From JBKEDH01 sp047975295 (GTDB lineage: Bacteria; Bacteroidota; Bacteroidia; Flavobacteriales; Flavobacteriaceae), in the NCBI GenBank assembly GCA_047975295.1, contig JBKEDH010000029.1:1-17281 (forward strand): a stretch of 17,281 nucleotides of DNA, read 5' to 3'. The notes under the pieces were generated by a model. The model was not told the origin of the DNA and did not search any database. It was given only the letters and a program-made list of their open reading frames with translations. Of this stretch, positions 1 through 8,851 are shown in pieces. How positions within the stretch are numbered: the stretch's first letter is position 1; each line of letters opens with the position of its first letter. Both the position numbers and the translations under genes were made by a program.

Positions 1-1280
1 GTACATTAGGTAAAAACGTTTTTGGTTTAAGCTTAATTTTTTTATTAGCATTTTCAACTGCTATTACTGCACAAGAAGGCGATCCTGCCAAAGGGAAAAC
101 ATTATTTAATACCAATTGTGCCGCATGTCATCAATTAGATAAAAAAATGACGGGGCCTGCGCTTCGTAATATCCAACAGAAGTTGGAAGAAGAGCAGGGC
201 TTGGATAAAGAGTGGTTGGCCTCGTGGATACGTAACAGCACGGCTTTAATTAAGTCGGGTGATGCGTATGCCAATAAGATTTTCGAAGAGTATTCGAAAA
301 TGCCCATGACGCCGTTTCCGCAATTGTCCGATCAGGATATAGACGATATTTTAGCCTATACTGCGCAGCAAAAACAGGCAGCCCCGGCTCAAGCTACTGC
401 CGCACAGGTTGCTTCGCAAACTGGAGGTGAAAGTTCGGGAGGTGTTAACAACCAGGTTATCTTGGCTGCTTTTGCCATTTTGTTCTTATTATTAGTGCTT
501 GGCCTGTATTTGGTAAACAAAACTTTACGTCGTTTTGCAGCTGTGCAAAATGTAGAATTGCCCGAAGCAAATTCTGGGAAATCGGTTTGGAAGGCTTTTG
601 TTAAAAATCAGTTCTTAATGTTGGTGTTGTCTGTATTTTTATTGTTGGCAGGTGCTTATTATGCGTATGGCTATTTTATGCAGATAGGTATAGATCAAGG
701 CTATCAGCCGGTTCAACCTATTCATTTTTCACATAAAATACATGCGGGCGATAACAATATAGACTGTAAGTTTTGTCACTCTTCGGCACGGGTAAGTAAA
801 ACATCGGGGATACCATCGCTTAATGTTTGTATGAACTGTCATAAATCAATCTACGAATACAATGGCGAAACAACTGCCGAGTACACTAAAGAGTTTTACG
901 ATGGTGAGATTAAGAAATTATACGATGCTGTAGGTTGGAGTGATGAAGACCAAAGTTACACAGGAGAGACCAAGCCCGTAAAATGGGTGCGTATCCATAA
1001 CCTGCCGGATTTTGTATATTACAACCATTCACAGCACGTCGAGGTGGCCGGTTTGGAGTGCCAAACATGTCACGGTCCTGTAGAGGAAATGGAGGTTATG
1101 TACCAATACTCGTCATTAACAATGGGATGGTGTATAGACTGTCATCGTAAAACAGAAGTAAAAGTAGAAGACAACGAATACTACGCTAAGATTCACGAAG
1201 AATTATCCAAGAAGTATGGTGTGGAGAAACTAACAGTTGCCCAAATGGGTGGCTTAGAGTGTGGTAAATGTCACTATTAA
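1..1280 (+). CDS. actA: Alternative complex III subunit ActA, multihaem cytochrome c (5' end cut by window)
   Basis: Haem-carrying electron-transfer subunit of the quinol:cytochrome c oxidoreductase ACIII. The frame is open from base 3, so the ATG at 147 is internal: an export signal (hydrophobic stretch, likely cleavage near TAITA-Q) and a first haem motif CAACH (117-131) lie upstream of it. A monohaem cytochrome c domain follows, with a plausible Met ligand in the MPMTPF stretch, then two membrane segments around 456-525 and 615-680. The periplasmic C-terminal part carries five more CxxCH motifs: CKFCH (765), CMNCH (828), CQTCH (1059), CIDCH (1131) and CGKCH (1260), the last ending one residue before the stop. 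That makes six haems: a monohaem module joined to the pentahaem ActA core. First visible gene of the act-cox operon, 33 bp before actB. Only a short N-terminal stretch is missing. Family call is secure. Confidence 0.95.
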   Translation, partial: TLGKNVFGLSLIFLLAFSTAITAQEGDPAKGKTLFNTNCAACHQLDKKMTGPALRNIQQKLEEEQGLDKEWLASWIRNSTALIKSGDAYANKIFEEYSKMPMTPFPQLSDQDIDDILAYTAQQKQAAPAQATAAQVASQTGGESSGGVNNQVILAAFAILFLLLVLGLYLVNKTLRRFAAVQNVELPEANSGKSVWKAFVKNQFLMLVLSVFLLLAGAYYAYGYFMQIGIDQGYQPVQPIHFSHKIHAGDNNIDCKFCHSSARVSKTSGIPSLNVCMNCHKSIYEYNGETTAEYTKEFYDGEIKKLYDAVGWSDEDQSYTGETKPVKWVRIHNLPDFVYYNHSQHVEVAGLECQTCHGPVEEMEVMYQYSSLTMGWCIDCHRKTEVKVEDNEYYAKIHEELSKKYGVEKLTVAQMGGLECGKCHY

Positions 1281-1313
1281 TAAATTAATAAAGAAGTAAT
1301 TCAATTATACAAT

Positions 1314-4300
1314 ATGTCATCAAACAAGAAATACTGGAAAAGTGTTGAAGAGCTTGACAAAAACAGCTCAATTGTTGAGACGCTAAAACACAACGAGTTT
1401 GTGTCGGAGATTCCTACCGATGAATTTTTGGGCGACAAGGAATCGTTGGAGGCAACAACTACATCACGTCGTGATTTTCTAAAATATGTAGGGTTTACAA
1501 CTGCTGCTGCATCGTTGGCAGCTTGCGAGGGACCTGTAAAAAAAGCAATACCTTACGTTGTGCAACCAGAGGAGATTATTCCCGGTGTGGCAAATTATTA
1601 TGCCACAACGATTGCCGACGGATTCGATTTTGCAAGTGTATTGGTAAAGACAAGGGAAGGCCGCCCTATAAAGATTGAAAACAATACTTTGGCCAAAACC
1701 AACGGCGATGCCAATGCAAGGGTTAATGCGTCGGTTTTAGGTTTGTATGATAGTTTGCGTGTTCAAAATCCACAAAAAGATTCCGAAGTTATTTCTTGGG
1801 ATACGTTTGATGCCGAAACAAGCCAAAAATTGACAAGTTTGTCGGGAGCCGGAAAAGAGATTGTGCTGTTAACACAAACCTTTGCCAGTCCGTCAACCAG
1901 TAAATTGATTTTGGAGTTTAAGGCAAAATACGGTAATGTACGCCATGTCGTTTACGATGCCGTTTCAGAATCTGCCGCTTTAGATGCATTTCAAGCAAGA
2001 TATGGCGAAAGAGGTTTGGCTAATTACGATTTTTCTAAGGCGATGACCATTGTTTCTTTTGGTGCCGACTTCTTGGGCGATTGGCAAGGTGGCGGTTTCG
2101 ACTGTGATTATGCAAAGAAAAGGATTCCTGCAAATGGTAAAATGTCTCGTCATATTCAGTTCGAGGCCAATATGTCGTTATCGGGTGCCAATGCCGATAA
2201 ACGGGTGCCTTTAACACCAAGCCAACAAAAATTAGCTTTGGCTAAGTTATATAGTCTAATTACGGGCGAAAATGTTTCTGTAAGCGGTTTGTCAGGTAAT
2301 GTAGAAGAAGCAGTTAAAAATGCAGCTTCCGAATTGAAAAGAGCAGGAAGCTCGGCCGTTGTACTTACAGGTTTAAACGATATTAACGCTCAGTCGGTCG
2401 TATTGGGAATAAACGAATTTTTAAAAAGTAAAGCATTTAATCCTACTACACCCATAAAAACGAGACAAGGAAGCGATAAGGCTGTTAAAGCTTTAATAAC
2501 CGATATGAAAGCAGGAAAGGTAGCCGCAATTATAATGAGTGGTGTTAACCCTATGTATTCTTTGCCAAATGCTGCCGATTTCCATGAAGGTTTACAAAAA
2601 ACCGAACTTTCAATCACTTTCTCGATGAAAGCCGATGAAACATCAACACAAACACAATATATCGCTGCGGCACCTCACTATTTGGAGTCTTGGGGCGATG
2701 TGGAAATTAAAAAGGGACATTTTAGCTTAATACAGCCTACCATCCGTCCTATATTCAATACGCGACAATTTCAAGATGCGTTATTAAAATGGAACGGTAA
2801 CGATATATCGTACCACGATTATATAAAGGAAACTTGGAATTCCGGTATTTTAAAAGGAGGTTCTTTTAACCAAGCCTTGCACGACGGTGTGTTTATTGCA
2901 GGAACTTCAAGTGCTATATCTGCAGGCGGTTCTACCAAAACAGTAGAAACTACAGCAACAACCTTAAAGGATAAAAAAGACAGAACTTGGGTAGGAGGTA
3001 TTATCCACGATGTAGCTGTTGGGGTAGGAATAAAAGATGAAGATAAAGACGAATATGTAACTACAACCTCTACACAAACTATTGCTACCGGTGGTTCAAA
3101 TGGAATTGCTACTAAAATAGCACCTATTCCTTCTGGAATTGCTGCAAATAAATTGGCAGCCTCTGCACAAAGCGATAGTTTGGAGTTAAGCTTGTATTCT
3201 AAAGTTGGAATGGGCGATGGGCAGCAGGCCAACAACCCATGGTTACAAGAATTTCCAGATCCTATAACACGGGTGTCTTGGGATAATTATTTAACTGTAT
3301 CTAAGGCCGATGCCGAAGCATTAGGGCTAAAAAACTGGCATGTGGCAACAGGTGCGTTAAATGGTAGTTATGCAAACATTACTGTTAATGGTACAACTGT
3401 TACAGCACCTGTTATTATCCAACCGGGACAAGCTAAAGGTTCTGTAGGACTGTCTTTTGGATACGGAAAAACATTGGGGCTTAAAACCGAAATGCAAACA
3501 GGTGTAAATGCCTATGCATTATATAACGACTTTAACAATGTGCAGCAAGTAACCATCGAGGCATCTTCTGGCGAGCATGAGTTTGCATGTGTACAGTTGC
3601 ACAATACCTTAATGGGACGTGGCGATATTGTTAAGGAAACCACTTTGGAAATATTTAATACAAAAGATAAAAAATATTGGAATCCTATTCCGGTTGTGTC
3701 GTTAGATCACCAAGAAACCCCTGTAACATCTCCTGATGTTGATTTATGGGATGAATTTGACCGATCTATAGGGCATCACTTCAACTTATCGATAGACTTA
3801 AATGCCTGTACCGGATGTGGTGCTTGTGTTATAGCATGTCACGCCGAAAATAATGTACCGGTTGTAGGTAAGGAAGAAGTACGTCGTAGCCGTGATATGC
3901 ACTGGTTGCGTATTGATAGATATTACTCGTCTGATGCTACATTCGAAGAAGATAATGAAAAGAAAGATGGTTTCTCCGGTTTGTTTGGCGACAATGGTTC
4001 GTTAGGTGGTTTTGGAGAAATGGAACATCCTGCCGATAATCCTCAAGTAGCATTCCAACCGGTAATGTGCCAGCACTGTAACCACGCACCTTGCGAAACG
4101 GTTTGTCCGGTAGCGGCAACATCGCATGGTCGCCAAGGGCAAAACCACATGGCTTATAACCGTTGTGTAGGTACAAGGTATTGCGCCAACAACTGTCCGT
4201 ACAAAGTGCGTCGCTTTAACTGGTTCCTGTATGCCGAAAACGATGAGTTCGATTACTATATGAACGACGATTTAGGCCGTATGGTACTAAATCCCGATGT

Positions 4301-4595
4301 AGTGGTACGTTCACGAGGGGTAATGGAAAAATGCTCAATGTGTATCCAAATGACACAAAAAACCATTTTGGATGCCAAACGTGACGGACGAGCCATTAAA
4401 GATGGCGATTTCCAAACGGCGTGTTCGGCAGCCTGTGGTAGTGGAGCCATGGTGTTTGGAGATATTAACGATAAGGAAAGTCAAATAGCAAACCTTAAAG
4501 ATGATGACCGTATGTACCATTTGTTAGAGCATGTTGGAACAAAACCCAACGTTATCTATCAAACTAAAGTAAGAAATACGGCAACCGAAGCATAA
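1314..4595 (+). CDS. actB: Alternative complex III subunit ActB, iron-sulfur protein with molybdoenzyme-like domain
   Basis: Peripheral periplasmic subunit of ACIII, related to complex iron-sulfur molybdoenzymes. 1093 residues. The N-terminus has a twin-arginine motif S51-R52-R53-D-F-L-K, a hydrophobic stretch and a lipobox-like L68-A-A-C71, so it is probably Tat-exported and may be lipid-anchored at Cys71. Residues about 75-750 resemble the molybdopterin oxidoreductase fold; in characterised ACIII this domain holds no molybdenum cofactor. The C-terminal ferredoxin-like part has four cysteine groups: C832/835/838/842, C919/922/927/931, C951/957/961 and C1007/1010 with C1037/1041. This pattern fits the [4Fe-4S] and [3Fe-4S] sites known in the family. 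A Ser/Thr/Gly-rich stretch around residues 525-625 is low in complexity. It sits between actA and actC with 33- and 36-bp AT-rich spacers. Start chosen at the first ATG, which keeps the export signal. Confidence 0.96.
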   Translation: MSSNKKYWKSVEELDKNSSIVETLKHNEFVSEIPTDEFLGDKESLEATTTSRRDFLKYVGFTTAAASLAACEGPVKKAIPYVVQPEEIIPGVANYYATTIADGFDFASVLVKTREGRPIKIENNTLAKTNGDANARVNASVLGLYDSLRVQNPQKDSEVISWDTFDAETSQKLTSLSGAGKEIVLLTQTFASPSTSKLILEFKAKYGNVRHVVYDAVSESAALDAFQARYGERGLANYDFSKAMTIVSFGADFLGDWQGGGFDCDYAKKRIPANGKMSRHIQFEANMSLSGANADKRVPLTPSQQKLALAKLYSLITGENVSVSGLSGNVEEAVKNAASELKRAGSSAVVLTGLNDINAQSVVLGINEFLKSKAFNPTTPIKTRQGSDKAVKALITDMKAGKVAAIIMSGVNPMYSLPNAADFHEGLQKTELSITFSMKADETSTQTQYIAAAPHYLESWGDVEIKKGHFSLIQPTIRPIFNTRQFQDALLKWNGNDISYHDYIKETWNSGILKGGSFNQALHDGVFIAGTSSAISAGGSTKTVETTATTLKDKKDRTWVGGIIHDVAVGVGIKDEDKDEYVTTTSTQTIATGGSNGIATKIAPIPSGIAANKLAASAQSDSLELSLYSKVGMGDGQQANNPWLQEFPDPITRVSWDNYLTVSKADAEALGLKNWHVATGALNGSYANITVNGTTVTAPVIIQPGQAKGSVGLSFGYGKTLGLKTEMQTGVNAYALYNDFNNVQQVTIEASSGEHEFACVQLHNTLMGRGDIVKETTLEIFNTKDKKYWNPIPVVSLDHQETPVTSPDVDLWDEFDRSIGHHFNLSIDLNACTGCGACVIACHAENNVPVVGKEEVRRSRDMHWLRIDRYYSSDATFEEDNEKKDGFSGLFGDNGSLGGFGEMEHPADNPQVAFQPVMCQHCNHAPCETVCPVAATSHGRQGQNHMAYNRCVGTRYCANNCPYKVRRFNWFLYAENDEFDYYMNDDLGRMVLNPDVVVRSRGVMEKCSMCIQMTQKTILDAKRDGRAIKDGDFQTACSAACGSGAMVFGDINDKESQIANLKDDDRMYHLLEHVGTKPNVIYQTKVRNTATEA

Positions 4596-4631
4596 AATAA
4601 AATTAATAAGAAATCAATTATATAATTAATT

Positions 4632-6344
4632 ATGGCGTCTCATTACGAAGCACCTATTAGAAGACCCTTAGTTACAGGCGAAAAATCATATCACGATGTT
4701 ACTGTCGATGTGGCCAGACCTGTTGAAGGAAAAGCTAACAAACAATGGTGGATAGTTTTTGGTATTTCACTAGTAGCATTTCTTTGGGGAATAGGATGTA
4801 TTATATATACCATAGCCACAGGTATAGGTACTTGGGGTTTAAATAAAACTGTAGGTTGGGCTTGGGATATTACCAACTTTGTTTGGTGGGTAGGTATCGG
4901 CCACGCAGGAACACTTATTTCTGCAGTACTGTTACTGTTCCGTCAAAAATGGAGAATGGCTATTAACCGTTCGGCCGAGGCGATGACTATCTTCTCGGTA
5001 GTACAGGCTGGTCTGTTCCCTATTATCCACATGGGGCGTCCATGGTTAGGTTATTGGGTATTGCCTATTCCAAATCAATTTGGTTCCTTATGGGTAAACT
5101 TTAACTCACCACTACTTTGGGACGTATTTGCTATTTCGACATACTTATCGGTATCGCTTGTATTTTGGTGGACAGGGTTATTGCCCGATTTTGCCATGTT
5201 GCGAGATCGCGCCATTAAACCATTCCAAAAGAAAATATATTCGTTATTAAGTTTCGGGTGGTCAGGACGGGCTAAAGATTGGCAACGTTTCGAAGAAGTA
5301 TCCTTGGTACTTGCCGGATTGGCAACACCACTGGTACTTTCGGTACACACTATCGTATCGTTCGATTTTGCAACTTCTGTAATACCGGGATGGCATACCA
5401 CCATATTCCCACCGTATTTCGTTGCAGGCGCAGTATTTTCTGGGTTTGCCATGGTAAATACACTACTTATTATTATGCGTAAGGTGTGTAACCTCGAAGA
5501 TTATATTACTTTACAGCACATAGAACTAATGAATATTGTAATCATGATTACAGGTTCGATAGTAGGTGTTGCCTATATTACCGAGTTGTTTATTGCTTGG
5601 TATTCGGGAGTAGAGTACGAGCAATACGCCTTTTTAAACAGAGCAACAGGACCCTACGCTTGGGCGTATTGGATGATGATGTCTTGTAACGTATTCTCGC
5701 CACAGTTTATGTGGTTCAAAAAACTAAGAACCAGTATTATGTTCTCATTCTTTATCTCGATAGTAGTAAACGTAGGTATGTGGTTCGAGCGTTTTGTAAT
5801 TATCGTAACCTCGTTGCACAGGGATTATTTACCATCATCTTGGACTATGTTCTCGCCAACATTTATAGATATAGGAACATTTATAGGAACAATAGGTTTC
5901 TTCTTTGTGTTATTCTTGTTATACTCAAGAACATTCCCTGTAATTGCACAGGCAGAGGTAAAGACCATCTTAAAATCATCTGGCGAAAGTTATAAAAAGA
6001 TTAGAGAAGCAGGCGGAAGCTTGTCCGGCACAGGAGCAGATGACAGAACTTCTGGAGCTTCTACAGCTATCTCTGCAGAAGAAAACTCTGCTAAAGTGCA
6101 GGACTTACTGGGAGTAATAGGTGCTTTCGATGCCGAAACTCAAAAAGCAGATAACTTACAGGTAATAAACGGTATAGGGCCAAAAATGGAAGAAATACTT
6201 AATAGTATTGGTATTTATACCTACCTACAAGTTAGTAAAATGACAAAGAAAGAATACGACTTGTTAGATGCCATTACAGGATCGTTCCCCGGAAGGGCAG
6301 AACGCGACGATTGGTCCGGACAAGCTAAAAAATTAATAAACTAA
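4632..6344 (+). CDS. actC: Alternative complex III subunit ActC (NrfD family) with C-terminal helix-hairpin-helix extension
   Basis: Integral membrane, quinol-interacting subunit of ACIII in the NrfD/PsrC family. Residues about 40-445 form a series of hydrophobic helices with features usual for ActC, such as the HAGT motif in an early helix and the FIVIVTSLHRDYLP-like segment near the end. At 570 residues it is longer than the roughly 450-490 I expect for ActC. The extra 124 residues (447-570, from 5970) are soluble: a Ser/Gly/Ala-rich linker (about 447-506), then a compact domain (507-570) with the hairpin core I512-N-G-I-G-P-K518 and a terminal GRAERDDW stretch. That ending resembles the helix-hairpin-helix domain at the C-terminus of some alphaproteobacterial NuoE proteins. 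There is no stop or frameshift between the two parts, so the fusion looks genuine. The stop is 10 bp before actD. The core call is secure; the role of the extension is unknown. Confidence 0.95.
   Translation: MASHYEAPIRRPLVTGEKSYHDVTVDVARPVEGKANKQWWIVFGISLVAFLWGIGCIIYTIATGIGTWGLNKTVGWAWDITNFVWWVGIGHAGTLISAVLLLFRQKWRMAINRSAEAMTIFSVVQAGLFPIIHMGRPWLGYWVLPIPNQFGSLWVNFNSPLLWDVFAISTYLSVSLVFWWTGLLPDFAMLRDRAIKPFQKKIYSLLSFGWSGRAKDWQRFEEVSLVLAGLATPLVLSVHTIVSFDFATSVIPGWHTTIFPPYFVAGAVFSGFAMVNTLLIIMRKVCNLEDYITLQHIELMNIVIMITGSIVGVAYITELFIAWYSGVEYEQYAFLNRATGPYAWAYWMMMSCNVFSPQFMWFKKLRTSIMFSFFISIVVNVGMWFERFVIIVTSLHRDYLPSSWTMFSPTFIDIGTFIGTIGFFFVLFLLYSRTFPVIAQAEVKTILKSSGESYKKIREAGGSLSGTGADDRTSGASTAISAEENSAKVQDLLGVIGAFDAETQKADNLQVINGIGPKMEEILNSIGIYTYLQVSKMTKKEYDLLDAITGSFPGRAERDDWSGQAKKLIN
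6150..6341 (+). other. Helix-hairpin-helix domain at the C-terminus of ActC
   Basis: Encodes ActC residues 507-570. The sequence has the hairpin signature hxGIGPK, a second helix with EEILNSIGI, and a conserved-looking end (GRAERDDW, then a short amphipathic helix). From memory, this combination matches the small domain attached to NuoE of complex I and to ribosomal protein L21 in some alphaproteobacteria. Here it is tethered by a flexible linker to a respiratory membrane subunit, probably on the cytoplasmic side if ActC has the usual NrfD topology. The fold assignment rests on motif recognition only. Confidence 0.75.
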
Positions 6345-6354
6345 GTTATAGTAA

Positions 6355-6885
6355 ATGGAAGCTTCAAAAGTTATTCACGCTATTTATAATGATGATGATA
6401 TTTTAATGTCGGCCGTAAAAAAGGTGCGGGCAGAGAAATATCATATAGAAGAAATATATACCCCTTTTCCGGTACACGGATTAGACAAAGCTATGGGGTT
6501 GGCACCAACAAGGATAGCCATAGCGTCGTTTATTTATGGCTTAATAGGTTTAACAGTGGCAACGGTAATGATGAACTATATCATGATTGAAGACTGGCCA
6601 CAGAACATAGGTGGTAAACCAAGTTTTAGTTATATAGAAAACATGCCGGCTTTTGTACCTATTATGTTCGAGTTGACCGTGTTTTTTGCAGCCCACTTAA
6701 TGGTAATAACATTTTATTTACGCAGTAGAATGTGGCCATTTAAAAAAGCCGAAAACCCGGATCCCAGAACAACCGATGACCATTTTTTAATGGAGATACC
6801 TGTAAGCGACGATGGCAATGCATTAAGAAATTTGTTAAAGGAAACAGGGGCAGTCGAAATTAATTTAATTGATAAAGCGCACTAA
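6355..6885 (+). CDS. actD: Alternative complex III subunit ActD (DUF3341 family)
   Basis: Small membrane subunit of ACIII, 176 residues, the usual length for the DUF3341 family. The N-terminal soluble part begins with KVIHAIYNDDDIL, a family-typical opening, and includes IEEIYTPFPVHGLD (around 32-45), also typical. Two membrane helices follow (about 54-76 and 102-122), joined by a loop with WPQNIGGKPS. The C-terminal soluble tail contains DPRTTDDHFLMEI. It carries no haem or cluster motif; in the known complex its role is structural. Start ATG lies 10 bp after the actC stop, and the stop is 7 bp before actE, so translation is likely coupled through the operon. Confidence 0.95.
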   Translation: MEASKVIHAIYNDDDILMSAVKKVRAEKYHIEEIYTPFPVHGLDKAMGLAPTRIAIASFIYGLIGLTVATVMMNYIMIEDWPQNIGGKPSFSYIENMPAFVPIMFELTVFFAAHLMVITFYLRSRMWPFKKAENPDPRTTDDHFLMEIPVSDDGNALRNLLKETGAVEINLIDKAH

Positions 6886-6892
6886 TAATACA

Positions 6893-7447
6893 ATGATGAA
6901 AAGCGTAATTAAAATATTAGCACTAACAGTAGTTTTTATAGCTGTTTCCTGTAAATCGGATTCAGAACCAAACTATCAATTCATGCCAAATATGTACGAA
7001 TCTGTGGGTTACGAAACTTATGGTGAAGCACCATTTAGAAATGGGCTTGAAGCACAGTTACCCGCCGAAGGAAGTGTAGCCAGAGGGCATGTGCCTTTGG
7101 ATTATGGCGAATCGAACGACGATTTTTTACTGGCAAAAGCAAATTTAAAAAGCCCTTTGTCTACTTCGGAAGTCGATTTAGAACGCGGTAAAAAATTATA
7201 TGATATATACTGTGGTATTTGCCATGGAACAAAAGGCGATGGACAAGGAAACTTGGTTAAGCGCGAAAAAATATTGGGTATTCCAAGTTACGACGATGCA
7301 GGAAGAGCCATTACCGAAGGTAGTATTTACCATACCATTTACTATGGAAAAAATGCTATGGGCTCCTATAAAAACCAAATAAACGAAGAAGAACGTTGGC
7401 AAGTGGTTTCGTATGTTTTGAAATTAAAAGCCGATTTAGAAAAATAA
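6893..7447 (+). CDS. actE: Alternative complex III subunit ActE, monohaem cytochrome c lipoprotein
   Basis: Monohaem electron-transfer subunit of ACIII, 184 residues from this start. A TTG at 6869 extends the frame, but that start overlaps the end of actD and puts polar residues before the signal sequence, so the tandem ATGs at 6893/6896 are preferred. The N-terminus is a lipoprotein signal: Lys, a hydrophobic run, then A-V-S-C with the acylated Cys at residue 20 (19 from the second ATG). The cytochrome domain has CGICH at 7211-7225 (Cys107) followed by GTKGDGQGN, usual for class I cytochromes c, and a likely Met axial ligand in KNAMGSY near the C-terminus. It is probably anchored at the periplasmic face beside ActA and passes electrons out of the complex. 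Order and spacing match other act operons. Confidence 0.95.
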   Translation: MMKSVIKILALTVVFIAVSCKSDSEPNYQFMPNMYESVGYETYGEAPFRNGLEAQLPAEGSVARGHVPLDYGESNDDFLLAKANLKSPLSTSEVDLERGKKLYDIYCGICHGTKGDGQGNLVKREKILGIPSYDDAGRAITEGSIYHTIYYGKNAMGSYKNQINEEERWQVVSYVLKLKADLEK

Positions 7448-7469
7448 GACCGATAAGATTACTATAGAT

Positions 7470-8813
7470 ATGTACACATTCTCGAATAAGTTAAAGACAT
7501 TTTCTTTTATCCTGATGATAGTAGGCGCATTAGGGGTAGGATATGGTTTTATGACATCTCATAAATCTTTAGAAGAAGTAAAAAATATTCTTGCCGAAGA
7601 AGAAGCCCATCACGGTGGTCATGAAGCAGATACACATGTAGTAGCCAATACCCACGATTCGCATGGCGATGAAGAAGCTCATACCGAAGATGCCCACCAT
7701 GGCGATGCCCATGCTGAGCACGTACAACATCAAATATCTAATAGACCTTGGGCAGCACTTTACGTAGCAGCATTCTTTTTTATGATGATAGGTTTAGGAA
7801 TGTTGGCTTTTTATGCCATTCAAATAGCATCGCAGGCAGGATGGTCGCCCGTATTGTTTCGGGTAATGGAGGGTATGACAGCTTATGTCTTGCCGGGAGC
7901 CTTAATTGTTTTGTTGATAGCGGTAGCATCGGGAACTATAGGACATTACAACCTATTTGTTTGGATGGATCCCGATATAGTAGCACACGATAAACTAATT
8001 CAAGGAAAAGCTGGTTGGTTAAATATTACCGGATTTACCATTCGTGGTTTAATTTTTATTGCAGGTTGGGCTATTTATCGTCATTTTGCACGTAAATTTT
8101 CAATTGCTCAAGATACAGCCGAAGACAACAGGAACTTTAAAAAATCGTTCCGTATTGCAGCAGTGTTTTTAGTATTCTTTATCTACACCGAATCCATGAT
8201 GTCTTGGGATTGGATTATGAGTGTCGATCCGCACTGGTTCTCTACCTTATTTGGTTGGTACGTGTTTGCCAGTATGTTTGTTACGGCAATAACCGTACTG
8301 TCCTTGATATCAATTTACCTAAAATCGAGAGGATATTTAGAGTTTGTAAACGAAAATCACTTGCACGATGTAGCAAAATATATGTTTGCCTTTAGTATAT
8401 TCTGGACCTATTTGTGGTTCTCGCAATTTATGCTTATATGGTATTCCAATATTCCGGAAGAGGTAACCTATTTTGTAACCCGTTTTAACGATTACAACCT
8501 ATTGTTTTTGGGAATGGTTGTGCTAAATTTTGTATTCCCCTTATTGTTATTAATGAATGCCGACTTTAAGCGTGTGCCATGGTTTGTAGTTTTAACAGGA
8601 ATTGTTATATTGGTCGGCCACTATATAGATGTATTTAATATGATTATGCCTGCAACTGTTGGCGATCGATGGGCCATTGGTATTCCGGAGATAAGTTCGG
8701 TTTTACTCTTTGCCGGTTTATTCATTTTTATAGTGTTTACAGCTTTAACAAAAGCACCTTTATTGGCAAAAAGATATCCTTTTACCAAAGAAAGTAAGGA
8801 ATTTCACTATTAA
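7470..8813 (+). CDS. actF: Alternative complex III subunit ActF, NrfD-like membrane subunit with histidine-rich loop
   Basis: Second large membrane subunit of ACIII, homologous to ActC and lacking cofactors of its own; 447 residues. A first hydrophobic helix (about 11-29) is followed by a hydrophilic loop with 12 histidines among residues 47-87, mixed with Asp and Glu. Then come about nine more membrane helices; the segment with the MMSWDWIMSVDPHWFST sequence is characteristic of ActF. The His-rich loop lies between helices 1 and 2 and is a plausible metal-binding patch, but similar loops are, to my memory, common in ActF of this group. It sits 22 bp after actE and 38 bp before coxB. Start at the first ATG, directly before the first membrane helix. 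Confidence 0.95.
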   Translation: MYTFSNKLKTFSFILMIVGALGVGYGFMTSHKSLEEVKNILAEEEAHHGGHEADTHVVANTHDSHGDEEAHTEDAHHGDAHAEHVQHQISNRPWAALYVAAFFFMMIGLGMLAFYAIQIASQAGWSPVLFRVMEGMTAYVLPGALIVLLIAVASGTIGHYNLFVWMDPDIVAHDKLIQGKAGWLNITGFTIRGLIFIAGWAIYRHFARKFSIAQDTAEDNRNFKKSFRIAAVFLVFFIYTESMMSWDWIMSVDPHWFSTLFGWYVFASMFVTAITVLSLISIYLKSRGYLEFVNENHLHDVAKYMFAFSIFWTYLWFSQFMLIWYSNIPEEVTYFVTRFNDYNLLFLGMVVLNFVFPLLLLMNADFKRVPWFVVLTGIVILVGHYIDVFNMIMPATVGDRWAIGIPEISSVLLFAGLFIFIVFTALTKAPLLAKRYPFTKESKEFHY

Positions 8814-8851
8814 TTGAGATTAAACACAGGAACAAACACTAATAATATAAC

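Noticed and set aside
147..1280. ActA starting at the first ATG in the window
   Set aside because: The frame is open upstream and encodes a signal peptide and a CAACH haem motif, so the gene begins before base 1.
2819..3235. 138-codon minus-strand ORF inside actB
   Set aside because: It mirrors the Ser/Thr/Ala-rich stretch of ActB, where complementary codons rarely give stops; no start context or domain.
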